Assembly: GCF_000026225.1 (NCBI RefSeq)
Contig: NC_011740.1
Coordinates: 4,216,001 to 4,280,000, forward strand
Direction: 5' to 3'
DNA from: Escherichia fergusonii ATCC 35469
GTDB taxonomy: Bacteria; Pseudomonadota; Gammaproteobacteria; Enterobacterales; Enterobacteriaceae
DNA length: 64,000 bases
The notes below the pieces were generated by a model. The model saw nothing but the letters and a program-made list of their open reading frames with translations, did not search any database and had not been told where the DNA came from. This document shows, in pieces, positions 1-9,318 of the stretch (positions within the stretch are counted from its first letter, which is position 1; each line of letters starts with the position of its first letter). The position numbers and the translations under genes were made by a program.

Positions 1-99
1 AACCGTATTCTGCCAGAGCTGAAAGATGACAAAGAAATCAGCAGCCACGATAGCTCAACCAATGGTCTGATTAACCGCTATAAAGCGTGGCGCGGTTAA
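1..99 (+). CDS. pgi: Glucose-6-phosphate isomerase, C-terminal end (partial)
   Basis: The first 33 codons of the window are open from base 1 and end in TAA at 97-99. They encode a tail ending in INRYKAWRG, which I recognise as the C-terminus of E. coli phosphoglucose isomerase (glycolysis, cytoplasm, glucose-6-phosphate to fructose-6-phosphate). The rest of the gene lies upstream of the window. A terminator hairpin follows 17 bases later. The adjacent yjbEFGH operon agrees with the K-12 gene order. Confidence 0.93.
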
Positions 100-116
100 T
101 TAAATAACCTTAATAA

Positions 117-145
117 CAATGCCGACTATAAGTCGGCATTGTTTT
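117..145 (+). terminator. Rho-independent terminator of pgi
   Basis: A perfect inverted repeat, CAATGCCGACT / AGTCGGCATTG, with a 3-base loop is followed by TTTT. It lies directly downstream of the pgi stop codon. Confidence 0.85.
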
Positions 146-148
146 ATC

Positions 149-453
149 AGATAAATCCCCTTGTCTGTGATTTAACAGAAATCATACCGTGAGGTTAATC
201 CTAAAATAGATTTTTAATTGCGGTTGATTTCGGAAAATACGCAGGTTCATTCCTTTTTGTTTTATTTTAAGTTTATGATTTTCAATGTTATTTATATATA
301 AGGTGAAACTTATATTTGATAATCATTCCAATTATCTTAAAACCCCATCACTAATTACCCGCACCGTAATTCGCATGCTTTAGTTGTGTATACTCGATCC
401 CGCCCGAAATGTTTTTGGGTAAATCTCCATTCATTCAATGAAGGGAAATTGTT
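149..453 (+). promoter_or_regulatory. AT-rich leader of yjbEFGH with a GATAAT/ATTATC inverted repeat
   Basis: This is a 305-base gap without a gene, strongly AT-rich. It must carry the yjbE promoter. At 318-336 there is GATAAT-N7-ATTATC, which has Fur-box geometry and matches 14 of 19 Fur consensus positions by eye. The lower strand also reads TAAGATAATTGGAA, resembling one half of an RcsAB box. yjbEFGH is reported to be controlled by the Rcs phosphorelay, so an Rcs site is expected here, but I cannot decide between the two. A ribosome binding site, GAAGGGAAA, precedes the yjbE start. Confidence 0.4.
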
Positions 454-696
454 ATGAAAAAAGTTCTGTATGGCATTTTTGCCATATCTGCGCTTGCGGC
501 GACTTCTGCGTGGGCTGCACCTGTACAGGTGGGCGAAGCGGCAGGGTCGGCAGCAACGTCGGTTTCGGCGGGTAGTTCCTCCGCGACCAGCGTCAGCACC
601 GTAAGCTCGGCGGTAGGTGTCGCGCTCGCGGCAACCGGTGGCGGTGATGGTTCTAATACCGGGACCACAACAACCACGACCACCAGTACCCAGTAA
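454..696 (+). CDS. yjbE: YjbE, small secreted protein of the Yjb exopolysaccharide operon
   Basis: This is an 80-residue protein with a clear signal peptide at residues 1-21, ending AWA. The mature part is low-complexity, rich in Ala, Ser, Gly and Val, and ends in a run of seven threonines. I recognise it as YjbE, first gene of yjbEFGH. The operon is known to affect extracellular polysaccharide and biofilm, but the molecular role of YjbE is unknown. The start is preceded by a good ribosome binding site. About 115 bases separate it from yjbF. Alternative frames over this gene are shadows created by the repetitive composition. Confidence 0.92.
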
Positions 697-810
697 TAAA
701 GTATGTATCCCCAAAATAATTTGAGTCATCGCATCTGTGGCTTGAAGTATGACGGGGATTAACCATAACCACACTCCGGTGTGGTTATTCTGCCCCTCTG
801 GAGAAGAGTC

Positions 811-1449
811 GTGAAGCGACCTGCACTCATTCTTATCTGCCTGCTATTACAGGCCTGTTCAGCCACGACTCAAGAGCTGGGCAATTCACTGTGGGACAGT
901 CTGTTCGGTACGCCAGGCGTACAGCTGACGGACGATGATATTCAAAATATGCCCTACGCCAGCCAGTACATGCAGCTTAATGGCGGGCCGCAGTTGTTTG
1001 TGGTGCTGGCCTTCGCTGAAGACGGACAACAAAAATGGGTCACTCAGGATCAGGCCACTCTCGTCACACAACATGGTCGTCTGGTGAAGACTTTGCTTGG
1101 CGGCGACAACCTGATTGAAGTGAATAACCTTGCCGCCGACCCGCTGATTAAACCCGCACAAATTGTTGATGGCGCAACATGGACGCGCACGATGGGCTGG
1201 ACCGAGTACCAGCAGGTACGCTACGCCACCGCGCGCTCAGTCTTCAAATGGAATGGCACCGATACCGTCAAAGTCGGCAGCGATGAAACCCCGGTTCGCG
1301 TGCTGGACGAAGAAGTCTCCACCGACCAGGCGCGCTGGCATAACCGCTATTGGATCGACAGCGAAGGGCAAATTCGCCAGTCGGAACAGTATCTCGGCGC
1401 GGATTATTTCCCGGTGAAAACCACTCTCATCAAGGCGGCAAAACAATGA
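811..1449 (+). CDS. yjbF: YjbF, outer-membrane lipoprotein (GfcB family)
   Basis: The protein has 212 residues from a GTG start at 811, chosen because it gives MKRPALIL followed by a hydrophobic stretch and a lipobox, LLLQAC, with the lipidated Cys near residue 14. A longer reading from 781 would bury the signal. The family (YjbF/GfcB, YmcC) accompanies group 4 capsule and Yjb polysaccharide genes. It is presumed to act at the outer membrane with YjbG and YjbH; its function is not defined biochemically. It overlaps yjbG by 4 bases (ATGA), indicating translational coupling. Length matches K-12. Confidence 0.93.
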   Translation: MKRPALILICLLLQACSATTQELGNSLWDSLFGTPGVQLTDDDIQNMPYASQYMQLNGGPQLFVVLAFAEDGQQKWVTQDQATLVTQHGRLVKTLLGGDNLIEVNNLAADPLIKPAQIVDGATWTRTMGWTEYQQVRYATARSVFKWNGTDTVKVGSDETPVRVLDEEVSTDQARWHNRYWIDSEGQIRQSEQYLGADYFPVKTTLIKAAKQ

Positions 1450-2183
1450 TTAAACAAACTATTGCTGCGTTGATTATGAGCGTGGGAGCGTCATCGGTCT
1501 TTGCGGCAGGAACCGTCAAAGTGTTCAGCAATGGCAGCAATGAGGCCAAAACGCTAACGGGCGCAGAGCATTTAATCGATCTGGTAGGCCAACCGCGGCT
1601 CGCAAACAGTTGGTGGCCCGGAGCGGTGATTAGCGAAGAGCTGGCAACGGCGGCGGCATTACGGCAGCAGCAGGCGTTGCTGACAAGGCTGGCAGAACTG
1701 GCGGCAGACTCCAGTGCTGACGATGCTGCCGCCATTAACGCCTTACGCCAGCAAATTCAGGCGTTGAAGGTGACGGGCAGACAAAAAATCAATCTTGATC
1801 CTGATATCGTGCGCGTTGCCGAACGCGGTAACCCGCCGTTGCAGGGCAACTACACGCTGTGGGTCGGACCACCGCCGTCCACGGTCACGTTGTTTGGGCT
1901 TATCAGCCGTCCTGGCAAGCAGCCATTCACTCCCGGTCGCGACGTGGCGAGCTATCTCTCCGGGCAAAGTCTGCTTAGTGGTGCGGATCGCAGCTACGCG
2001 TGGGTGGTTTACCCGGATGGACGCACGCAAAAAGCGCCGGTGGCTTACTGGAACAAGCGTCACGTAGAGCCGATGCCCGGCAGCATTATTTATGTTGGCC
2101 TCGCGGACTCCGTCTGGAGTGAGACGCCTGATGCCCTTAACGCTGACATTCTTCAGACTCTGACGCAGCGGATACCGCAATAA
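1446..2183 (+). CDS. yjbG: YjbG, periplasmic capsule-biosynthesis GfcC-family protein
   Basis: The protein has 245 residues and starts at the ATG overlapping the yjbF stop codon. Residues 1-20 form a signal peptide ending VFA. The mature protein belongs to the YjbG/GfcC family, whose fold resembles the periplasmic part of the Wza exporter. It is inferred to work with YjbH in polysaccharide export or assembly. Residues about 70-115 are rich in Ala and Gln and probably form a helical hairpin. The stop overlaps the start of yjbH by one base (TAATG). An open extension upstream to 1350 lies inside yjbF and was rejected. Confidence 0.93.
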   Translation: MIKQTIAALIMSVGASSVFAAGTVKVFSNGSNEAKTLTGAEHLIDLVGQPRLANSWWPGAVISEELATAAALRQQQALLTRLAELAADSSADDAAAINALRQQIQALKVTGRQKINLDPDIVRVAERGNPPLQGNYTLWVGPPPSTVTLFGLISRPGKQPFTPGRDVASYLSGQSLLSGADRSYAWVVYPDGRTQKAPVAYWNKRHVEPMPGSIIYVGLADSVWSETPDALNADILQTLTQRIPQ

Positions 2184-4279
2184 TGAAAAAAAGACATCTG
2201 CTTAGTTTACTGGCGCTGGGCATTAGCACGGCTTGCTATGGCGAAACATATCCTGCGCCCATTGGTCCGTCGCAATCGGATTTCGGTGGTGTAGGATTAT
2301 TACAAACACCTACCGCGCGCATGGCGCGGGAAGGGGAGTTGAGTCTGAACTATCGCGATAACGATCAGTACCGTTATTACTCAGCTTCAGTGCAACTCTT
2401 CCCGTGGCTGGAAACAACGCTGCGTTATACCGACGTGCGCACTCGGCAGTACAGCAGCGTCGAAGCGTTCTCTGGTGATCAAACGTATAAAGATAAAGCC
2501 TTCGATCTCAAACTGCGTTTATGGGAAGAGAGTTACTGGCTGCCGCAGATAGCGGTTGGTGCGCGGGATATCGGCGGTACGGGGCTGTTCGATGCGGAAT
2601 ATCTTGTCGCCAGCAAAGCCTGGGGGCCATTCGATTTTACGCTCGGCCTGGGCTGGGGATATCTGGGCACCAGCGGTAACGTGAAAAATCCGCTCTGTTC
2701 AGCCAGTGACAAATATTGCTATCGCGATAACAGCTACAAACAAGCGGGATCTATCGACGGCAGCCAGATGTTCCACGGTCCGGCCTCACTGTTTGGCGGC
2801 GTGGAATACCAGACGCCCTGGCAGCCGCTGCGTCTGAAACTGGAGTATGAAGGCAATAATTATCAGCAGGATTTTGCCGGGAAGCTGGAGCAAAAAAGTA
2901 AGTTTAACGTCGGGGCGATTTATCGCGTTACCGATTGGGCCGACGTTAACCTTAGCTATGAACGCGGTAACACCTTTATGTTTGGCGTCACGCTGCGTAC
3001 CAACTTTAACGATCTACGCCCGTCCTACAATGATAACGCCCGTCCGCAATATCAACCGCAGCCGCAGGATGCCATTTTGCAGCATTCGGTGGTGGCGAAT
3101 CAGTTAACGCTGTTGAAATACAACGCCGGACTGGCCGATCCGCAGATCCAGACGAAAGGCGATACGCTGTACGTCACCGGTGAGCAGGTGAAATATCGTG
3201 ATTCGCGTGAAGGGATCATCCGTGCTAATCGGATCGTGATGAACGATCTGCCGGAGGGGATCAAGACGATCCGCGTTACAGAAAATCGCCTTAACATGCC
3301 GCAGGTGACGACGGAAACCGATGTAGCCAGCCTGAAAAATCATCTTGCCGGAGAGCCGTTGGGCCACGAAACGACGCTGGCGCAAAAACGCGTCGAGCCG
3401 GTAGTTCCTGCGTCCACCGAGCAGGGCTGGTATATAGACAAATCACGCTTTGATTTCCATATCGATCCGGTGCTGAACCAGTCGGTCGGTGGCCCGGAAA
3501 ACTTTTACATGTACCAGCTGGGCGTGATAGGAACGGCGGATTTGTGGCTGACGGACCATCTGCTGACCACCGGTAGTCTGTTTGCTAACCTGGCGAACAA
3601 TTACGACAAGTTTAATTACACCAATCCACCGCAGGACTCGCACTTACCGCGCGTTCGTACCCATGTGCGTGAGTATGTGCAGAATGATGTCTATGTGAAT
3701 AACCTGCAAGCCAACTACTTCCAGCATCTGGGCAACGGCTTCTACGGTCAGGTCTACGGTGGTTATCTCGAAACCATGTTTGGCGGCGTGGGGGCAGAGG
3801 TGTTGTATCGCCCGCTGGATAGCAACTGGGCGTTTGGTCTGGATGCTAACTACGTTAAACAGCGCGACTGGCGTAGCGCGAAAGATATGATGAAATTCAC
3901 CGATTACAGCGTGAAAACTGGTCATTTGACCGCATACTGGACGCCATCTTTCGCTCAGGATGTATTAGTGAAAGCCAGCGTCGGGCAATATCTGGCAGGG
4001 GATAAAGGCGGCACGCTGGAAATCGCCAAACGCTTTGACAGCGGCGTGGTAGTGGGTGGGTATGCCACGATCACGAATGTTTCGAAAGAGGAGTACGGCG
4101 AAGGGGACTTCACCAAAGGCGTGTATATCTCTGTACCGTTGGATCTCTTCTCGTCTGGCCCGACTCGTAGCCGGGCGGCAATTGGCTGGACGCCGCTGAC
4201 GCGCGACGGTGGTCAGCAACTTGGGCGTAAGTTCCAGTTGTATGACATGACCAGCGACCGAAGCGTCAATTTCCGCTAA
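2183..4279 (+). CDS. yjbH: YjbH, outer-membrane beta-barrel protein (GfcD family)
   Basis: This is a 698-residue protein with a signal peptide at residues 1-20 (ending CYG). It has many alternating aromatic and polar beta-strand segments and ends in a C-terminal Phe-Arg. The family (YjbH/GfcD, DUF940) is a large outer-membrane barrel thought to help secrete or modify exopolysaccharide together with YjbF and YjbG. It is the last gene of the operon. A stem-loop follows the stop codon within 10 bases. Length and sequence agree with the E. coli protein. Confidence 0.93.
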   Translation: MKKRHLLSLLALGISTACYGETYPAPIGPSQSDFGGVGLLQTPTARMAREGELSLNYRDNDQYRYYSASVQLFPWLETTLRYTDVRTRQYSSVEAFSGDQTYKDKAFDLKLRLWEESYWLPQIAVGARDIGGTGLFDAEYLVASKAWGPFDFTLGLGWGYLGTSGNVKNPLCSASDKYCYRDNSYKQAGSIDGSQMFHGPASLFGGVEYQTPWQPLRLKLEYEGNNYQQDFAGKLEQKSKFNVGAIYRVTDWADVNLSYERGNTFMFGVTLRTNFNDLRPSYNDNARPQYQPQPQDAILQHSVVANQLTLLKYNAGLADPQIQTKGDTLYVTGEQVKYRDSREGIIRANRIVMNDLPEGIKTIRVTENRLNMPQVTTETDVASLKNHLAGEPLGHETTLAQKRVEPVVPASTEQGWYIDKSRFDFHIDPVLNQSVGGPENFYMYQLGVIGTADLWLTDHLLTTGSLFANLANNYDKFNYTNPPQDSHLPRVRTHVREYVQNDVYVNNLQANYFQHLGNGFYGQVYGGYLETMFGGVGAEVLYRPLDSNWAFGLDANYVKQRDWRSAKDMMKFTDYSVKTGHLTAYWTPSFAQDVLVKASVGQYLAGDKGGTLEIAKRFDSGVVVGGYATITNVSKEEYGEGDFTKGVYISVPLDLFSSGPTRSRAAIGWTPLTRDGGQQLGRKFQLYDMTSDRSVNFR

Positions 4280-4286
4280 CAAGCAG

Positions 4287-4313
4287 CGCCGAATACAGGA
4301 ATCGTATTCGGCG
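4287..4313 (+). terminator. Stem-loop ending the yjbEFGH operon
   Basis: CGCCGAATAC and GTATTCGGCG pair around a 7-base loop directly after the yjbH stop codon. No strong T-run follows, so termination may be weak or Rho-assisted. Confidence 0.6.
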
Positions 4314-4399
4314 TTGAACAAAACATACACAAAAAATATAGATCTCCGTCACATTTTTGCGTTATACAGGAAGCTCGCCATTGTGAAGGAGGTACTGCT

Positions 4400-4810
4400 A
4401 TGACGTCACTCTCTCGTCCGCGCGTGGAGTTTATCTCCACCATTTTGCAGACCGTTCTCAATCTTGGCCTGTTGTGTCTCGGCCTGATTTTGGTTGTCTT
4501 CCTCGGCAAAGAAACGGTGCATCTGGCTGATGTGCTGTTCGCGCCAGAACAAACCAGCAAATATGAGCTGGTGGAAGGGCTGGTGGTTTACTTTCTCTAT
4601 TTCGAATTTATCGCGCTGATTGTGAAGTACTTTCAGTCCGGTTTTCACTTTCCCTTACGTTACTTTGTCTATATCGGGATCACCGCCATTGTGCGCTTGA
4701 TCATCGTCGATCATAAATCACCGCTGGATGTGTTGATCTACTCGGCAGCGATCCTGCTACTGGTGATCACCTTATGGCTGTGTAATTCGAAACGGCTGAA
4801 GCGGGAGTAA
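4400..4810 (+). CDS. psiE: PsiE, phosphate-starvation-inducible membrane protein
   Basis: The protein has 136 residues with about four hydrophobic helices (near residues 18-36, 56-77, 85-103 and 112-129) and a basic C-terminus. I recognise it as PsiE (formerly YjbA). In E. coli its transcription is induced by phosphate starvation through PhoB and is affected by cAMP-CRP; the molecular function is unknown. The start at 4400 follows GAAGGAGG with good spacing. It converges on xylE, and the two share a symmetric hairpin in the 43-base gap. Confidence 0.92.
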
Positions 4811-4815
4811 AAAGA

Positions 4816-4843
4816 CAGCACGCCGAACTGGCGCGGCGTGCTG
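4816..4843. terminator. Bidirectional hairpin between psiE and xylE
   Basis: CAGCACGCCG and CGGCGTGCTG form a perfect 10-bp stem between the convergent genes. It can act on transcripts from either side; no long T-run is visible. Confidence 0.6.
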
Positions 4844-4853
4844 GACAGGAAGA

Positions 4854-6329
4854 TTACAGCGTAGCAGTTTGTTGTGTTTTCTTCGTTTCCGGTTCCCAGA
4901 GCGCTTCCAGCTCCTCAAGGGTTTTACCTTTAGTTTCCGGGACAAATTTCCACATAAACAGTGCCGCCAGAACGCCCATACAACCGTAAATCCAGTAGGA
5001 GAAACCGTTGTGGAAATGGGCCACCAGCCAGGAGTTTTTGTCCATCATCGGGAAGGTCCAGGAGACGAAGTAGTTCGCCAGCCACTGGGCCGCCACCGCG
5101 ATTGCCAGTGCTTTACCACGAATGGCATTCGGGAAGATTTCCGACAGCAGTACCCAGCATACCGGACCCCAGGACATGGCAAAGGCGGCAACATAGAACA
5201 GCATCGATAGCAGCGCCACAATACCCGGTGCCTGAGTGTAAAACGCAGTACCGAGGCTAAACATACCGATTGCCATTCCGAGCGCGCCGATAATTTGCAG
5301 TGGCTTACGACCAAATTTATCCACCGTCATAATTGCCAGAACGGTGAAGGTGAGGTTGATAACTCCGACAATAATGGTCTGCAACAGCGCGATATCGGTG
5401 CTGGCCCCCAGCGTTTTGAACACTTCCGGCGCGTAGTACAACACCACATTGATGCCAACAAATTGCTGGAAGATGGAGAGCATAACGCCGATTACAATCA
5501 CGCCCACGCCAAACATCAGCAGACGACCACCGGTTTTGCGGCCATGATCCAGGGAGTGTTTAATTTCCTGTACTGCCTGAGTTGCAAGGGTGTTGCCCAT
5601 AATTTTGCGCAGGATACCTTCCGCCTGTTCCTGTTTGCCGCGCGACATCAGCCAGCGAGGACTTTCTGGAACGGTATACAGCAGCATTAAGAACAGCAGT
5701 GCAGGGATACATTCCGAGGCGAACATATAACGCCAGCCGTCAGTATTCAGCCAGGTGGCATCGCCGGAACGGGCAATAAAATAGTTCACGCAGTAAACTA
5801 AAAGTTGCCCGAAAATAATGGCAAACTGGTTAAAAGAGACCAGTTTCCCGCGAATATGAGCTGGAGCCAGTTCCGCAATATACATTGGCGAGAGCATTGA
5901 GGCTAAACCAACACCAATACCGCCAATAATGCGATAAATAACAAATTCCGGGACATAACCTGCCAGATAAACAGGCACTGTGTTGTCCGGGTTTATTGAG
6001 GTAAAACCAAGTTCTGGCCAGGCAGAACCTACACCAGAAATAAAAAACAGGACAGCAGCAATCTTAAGTGAATCACGACGACCGAAGCGGTTACTGCAAT
6101 AACCACCGAGGGCACCGCCGATGATGCAACCAATCAGAGCGCTGGCTACGCAAAACCCTAACAGGGAATTGGCAGCGGATTCACTTAAGTTTTGTGGAGC
6201 AACAAAGACGGTATTGAGTGACTCAACAGTACCGGAAATAACGGCGGTGTCGTAGCCAAATAATAAACCACCTAATGTAGCGACTAAGGTAATCGAAAAT
6301 ATATAACTGGAATTATACTGGGTACTCAT
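4854..6329 (-). CDS. xylE: D-xylose:H+ symporter XylE
   Basis: This is a 491-residue major facilitator superfamily sugar transporter of the inner membrane. It has twelve hydrophobic helices and the sugar-porter signatures GGLLFGYDTAVISG (near residue 20), NRFGRRDSLK, PESPRWL and PETKGKTLEEL. The sequence is almost identical to K-12 XylE, which imports D-xylose with a proton and is the bacterial homologue of GLUT1-4. It is monocistronic. In E. coli it is induced by xylose; I did not identify a XylR site with confidence in the 388-base upstream gap. Confidence 0.96.
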   Translation of the reverse strand: MSTQYNSSYIFSITLVATLGGLLFGYDTAVISGTVESLNTVFVAPQNLSESAANSLLGFCVASALIGCIIGGALGGYCSNRFGRRDSLKIAAVLFFISGVGSAWPELGFTSINPDNTVPVYLAGYVPEFVIYRIIGGIGVGLASMLSPMYIAELAPAHIRGKLVSFNQFAIIFGQLLVYCVNYFIARSGDATWLNTDGWRYMFASECIPALLFLMLLYTVPESPRWLMSRGKQEQAEGILRKIMGNTLATQAVQEIKHSLDHGRKTGGRLLMFGVGVIVIGVMLSIFQQFVGINVVLYYAPEVFKTLGASTDIALLQTIIVGVINLTFTVLAIMTVDKFGRKPLQIIGALGMAIGMFSLGTAFYTQAPGIVALLSMLFYVAAFAMSWGPVCWVLLSEIFPNAIRGKALAIAVAAQWLANYFVSWTFPMMDKNSWLVAHFHNGFSYWIYGCMGVLAALFMWKFVPETKGKTLEELEALWEPETKKTQQTATL

Positions 6330-6600
6330 TCAGACCTGCCTTAGGCTATTCCATTATTTTATCAGTACATTGATGTTGGAATTGTCTGGCAGTTATGACA
6401 ATTATCATTTTTTACAACGCTTTTACGTTATGTATTTTCTGTGATCTTAATTCGGAAAATTTGTTGCAATTGATGAAAAAAAGAGTGTTGCCGTGACTCA
6501 GAGCACGAATAAGAATTATCGTAAGTATAAAAACATATAACGTAATAAATTTTGTATATTGGAAAATATTAATCGTTGAATAATAAAACTTGTGATTGGA
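6330..6600 (-). promoter_or_regulatory. Upstream region of xylE
   Basis: This AT-rich gap between the xylE start and the malEFG terminator has no ORF I would support. It should hold the xylE promoter and its operator sites. I see no perfect CRP or XylR site by eye. Confidence 0.4.
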
Positions 6601-6602
6601 CG

Positions 6603-6627
6603 AAAAAATGGCGCTCCGTGGAGCGCC
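6603..6627 (-). terminator. malG: Terminator of malEFG
   Basis: Read on the lower strand, GGCGCTCC-ACGGAGCGCC forms a stem followed by six T residues, about 90 bases past the malG stop codon. A second small stem (AGCCCGGAAACGGGCT, 6677-6692) lies between. Confidence 0.75.
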
Positions 6628-6717
6628 GAATAACAGTCACAAGATGGAATAACAGACTTGAGGGTGCAGTGGCATAGCCCGTTTCCGGGCTGGGTTACAG
6701 CTAAATATCGACAACAA

Positions 6718-7608
6718 TTAACCTTTCACACCACCCGCCGTCAGGCCGTTGACCAGCCAGCGTTGGGCCAGCAGGAAAACCAGAGTGATAGGAATGGCTG
6801 ACAGCACCGCCGCTGCAGCAAAGTCGCCCCACAGATAGTTTTGTGGGTTGAGATACTGCTGCATACCAACAGCCAGCGTGTAGCTGTTTACATCACGCAA
6901 CAACAGTGATGCGACAGGAACTTCGGTGATTGCGGCGATAAACGACAGAATAAACACGACTGCCAGAATCGGTACTGACAATGGCAGTAGTACCAGACGG
7001 AAGGCTTGCCATGGTGTTGCGCCATCCAGCGCCGCAGCTTCTTCCAGTGACCCATCGATGGTTTCGAAATAGCCTTTAATTGTCCAGACATGCAGGGCAA
7101 TACCACCGAGGTAGGCGAAAATCACACCGCCATGAGTGTTCAGACCAATAAACGGGATGTACTGGCCGAGGCGATCAAACAATGCATACAATGCCACCAG
7201 CGAAAGCACTGCCGGGAACATCTGGAAAATCAACATTCCTTTCAGCAGTGTTGCTTTCCCCGGAAAACGCATTCGGGCGAAGGCGTAGGCGCAAGTGGTG
7301 GAAAGCGCCACAATACCCAGCGCGGTGATGCCAGCAATTTTTACCGAGTTCCACAGCCACAACAGTACCGGGAAAGGTGGTGGTGTGACGCGACCGTCGG
7401 CGTGCTCTACGCTGAAACCTAATGCCAGTTTCCAGTGCTCCCAGGAGATATGTTCCGGGATCAGGCTACCCGTGGCGAAGTTACCTTCGCGCAGGGAGAT
7501 GGTGATAACCATCAGCAACGGGAACATAATTGCTGCGATGAAAACCAGTAACCCTACGTGGGTGATGAATAAACGCAGTTTTTGCGATTTAGGTTGGACC
7601 ATTGCCAT
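6718..7608 (-). CDS. malG: Maltose/maltodextrin ABC transporter permease MalG
   Basis: This 296-residue inner-membrane permease pairs with MalF to form the translocation path of MalEFGK2. It has six hydrophobic helices and a cytoplasmic EAA coupling loop, EEAAALDGATPWQAF near residues 190-205, which contacts MalK. It is the last gene of malEFG, 12 bases after malF. Length equals K-12 MalG and the C-terminus ends NGLTAGGVKG as expected. Expression depends on the MalT- and CRP-controlled malE promoter. Confidence 0.97.
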   Translation of the reverse strand: MAMVQPKSQKLRLFITHVGLLVFIAAIMFPLLMVITISLREGNFATGSLIPEHISWEHWKLALGFSVEHADGRVTPPPFPVLLWLWNSVKIAGITALGIVALSTTCAYAFARMRFPGKATLLKGMLIFQMFPAVLSLVALYALFDRLGQYIPFIGLNTHGGVIFAYLGGIALHVWTIKGYFETIDGSLEEAAALDGATPWQAFRLVLLPLSVPILAVVFILSFIAAITEVPVASLLLRDVNSYTLAVGMQQYLNPQNYLWGDFAAAAVLSAIPITLVFLLAQRWLVNGLTAGGVKG

Positions 7609-7620
7609 ATCTATTGTTCC

Positions 7621-9165
7621 TTAATCAAACTTCATCCGCGTGGCTTTCAAATTCACAATCGCCAGTGCACCAACCAACAGGAAGATCAGCGTGGCAATCG
7701 CTGCCGCAAGCCCAAAGTCCTGCCCCCCGCCACCTTCAAAGGCGATACGGTAGGTGTAGCTAACTAACAAGTCGGTGTAACCGGCTGGCGTGGTGGTGCC
7801 GAGTCGATCAGGTCCGCCATTAGTCAACAGCTGAATCAGTACAAAGTTATTGAAGTTAAAGGCGAAGCTGGCAATCATCAGCGGTGTCAGCGGTTTGATC
7901 AACAGCGGTAATGTGATCTTGAAGAAGTTCTGTAACGGACTCGCACCGTCCATTGCTGATGCTTCGTACAGGTCGTCAGGAATCGCTTTTAACAAGCCCA
8001 TGCACAAGATCATCATGTATGGATAACCGAGCCAGGTATTGACGATGATAATCATCAAACGGGCGGTATTCGGATCGCTGAACCAGGCCGGTTTAATGCC
8101 AAACAGCGAACTGAGCATCATGTTGATTTCACCGAAGCTCTGGTTAAACAACCCCTTGAAGATCAGAATCGAGATAAATGACGGCACGGCGTAGGGCAAT
8201 ATCAGCAATACGCGATATATCGCTTTACCTTTTAACGCTTCCCATTGCACCAGGCAGGCCAACACCATGCCTACCGCGACGGTCAGCAAAACTGTTAACA
8301 CTGAGAACACCACGGTCCAGGCGAAGATGGCCAGGAACGGCTTCTGAATACCTTCATCGGTAAAGACGCGGGAGAAATTGTCCCAGCCGGTGGTGACGGT
8401 ATAACCGGGACTTAATTTTTCATCGCCCCAGTGACCATCAGCGGTCAGTGACTGGTAGTAACCAATCTCATTGTTCGGGCGATATTTCACGCCGCTCTGA
8501 TTATTGGTCAATGTGCCATCTTCAGACAGCGTGTAGAGCGGCTGCGTGCCGGAAAACTGGCGCAGCGAACTCATTATCACTTTGTTGTCATTAGGCAATA
8601 TGGCGGTGATATCGTTTAATGCCTGGCGGTTTTGCGTGATAACGCGCAGTGTTGCGCGTTCGCCTTCAGGAAGCGTATCGCTCTCTTTCAGTTGTAGCTT
8701 CTGCACGCCGCCAAATTTAAAGGCATCTGAAAGATAATATTTGCCACTTTCTCCATCAGTAAGGGCCAGTTGCCACTCATCACCCGCTGGATAAAGGCCA
8801 AAGTTATAGGTTTTTCCTGACTGCCAGGTACGGTCTAACAACACTTCCTGCGCGCGTTCAAAAGTCAGCTGGTTAGTGCTGCTGTAGTTGGTAAAAGCAA
8901 TAGCGATGGTACAAACCAATGGGAACAGGACAAATAGCCCCATACCCGCCATACCAGGGTAAACATAGCGCCAGGCGTAAGTCTTACGATTGGCAAAAAT
9001 ATACAGGCCAGCAGAGCTTAAAATCAGCGTCATGATGGCGAACAGGTATTCCCCTTGTGCGTACATTAAAACAACAAGGTATCCCACCAGCAGACTTAGC
9101 AGACCAATAACTGACCATTTCAGTGTGTCGCTTTGCCACCAATGTTTCTTTTTAATGACATCCAT
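7621..9165 (-). CDS. malF: Maltose/maltodextrin ABC transporter permease MalF
   Basis: The protein has 514 residues, with the start chosen at MDVIKKKHWW because it gives the K-12 length. The longer ORF would add 15 residues reading into the REP region. It has eight transmembrane helices and a large periplasmic domain between helices 3 and 4 (about residues 90-275), which binds MalE and is characteristic of MalF. The EAA loop is YEASAMDGASPLQNF. With MalG and MalK it imports maltose and maltodextrins. It is separated from malE by 153 bases of REP sequence, which lowers its expression relative to malE. Confidence 0.97.
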   Translation of the reverse strand: MDVIKKKHWWQSDTLKWSVIGLLSLLVGYLVVLMYAQGEYLFAIMTLILSSAGLYIFANRKTYAWRYVYPGMAGMGLFVLFPLVCTIAIAFTNYSSTNQLTFERAQEVLLDRTWQSGKTYNFGLYPAGDEWQLALTDGESGKYYLSDAFKFGGVQKLQLKESDTLPEGERATLRVITQNRQALNDITAILPNDNKVIMSSLRQFSGTQPLYTLSEDGTLTNNQSGVKYRPNNEIGYYQSLTADGHWGDEKLSPGYTVTTGWDNFSRVFTDEGIQKPFLAIFAWTVVFSVLTVLLTVAVGMVLACLVQWEALKGKAIYRVLLILPYAVPSFISILIFKGLFNQSFGEINMMLSSLFGIKPAWFSDPNTARLMIIIVNTWLGYPYMMILCMGLLKAIPDDLYEASAMDGASPLQNFFKITLPLLIKPLTPLMIASFAFNFNNFVLIQLLTNGGPDRLGTTTPAGYTDLLVSYTYRIAFEGGGGQDFGLAAAIATLIFLLVGALAIVNLKATRMKFD

Positions 9166-9182
9166 GGGGATCTTCCTCATTC

Positions 9183-9309
9183 CAGAACGGATAAAGCGTT
9201 TACGCTGCATCCGACAACAACCGCCTGATACGACGCTGACGCGTCTTATCAGGCTTACATTCGTTTCGGTTTTGTTGGCCGGATAAGGCGTTCACGCCGC
9301 ATCCGGCAT
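9183..9309. repeat. REP/BIME cluster between malE and malF
   Basis: Three palindromic units are visible. One is GGATAAAGCGTTTACGCTGC and its flanks (about 9186-9214). The second lies at 9222-9253, with GCCTGATA / TATCAGGC ends. The third lies at 9278-9307 with GCCGGATAAGGCG / CGCCGCATCCGGC arms. The malE-malF REP cluster is a classic case in E. coli: it shields malE mRNA from 3' exonucleases and so helps give more MalE than MalF. Confidence 0.9.
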
Positions 9310-9318
9310 TTCACAGCA

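Noticed and set aside
355..774. 139-residue minus-strand ORF over yjbE
   Set aside because: It is the antisense shadow of the low-complexity yjbE gene, Arg-rich, with no ribosome binding site and no homology I recognise.
9183..9309. Short palindromic repeats considered as a CRISPR or mobile element
   Set aside because: Units have the REP consensus, no spacers of constant length and no cas genes. Their place between malE and malF is known in E. coli.
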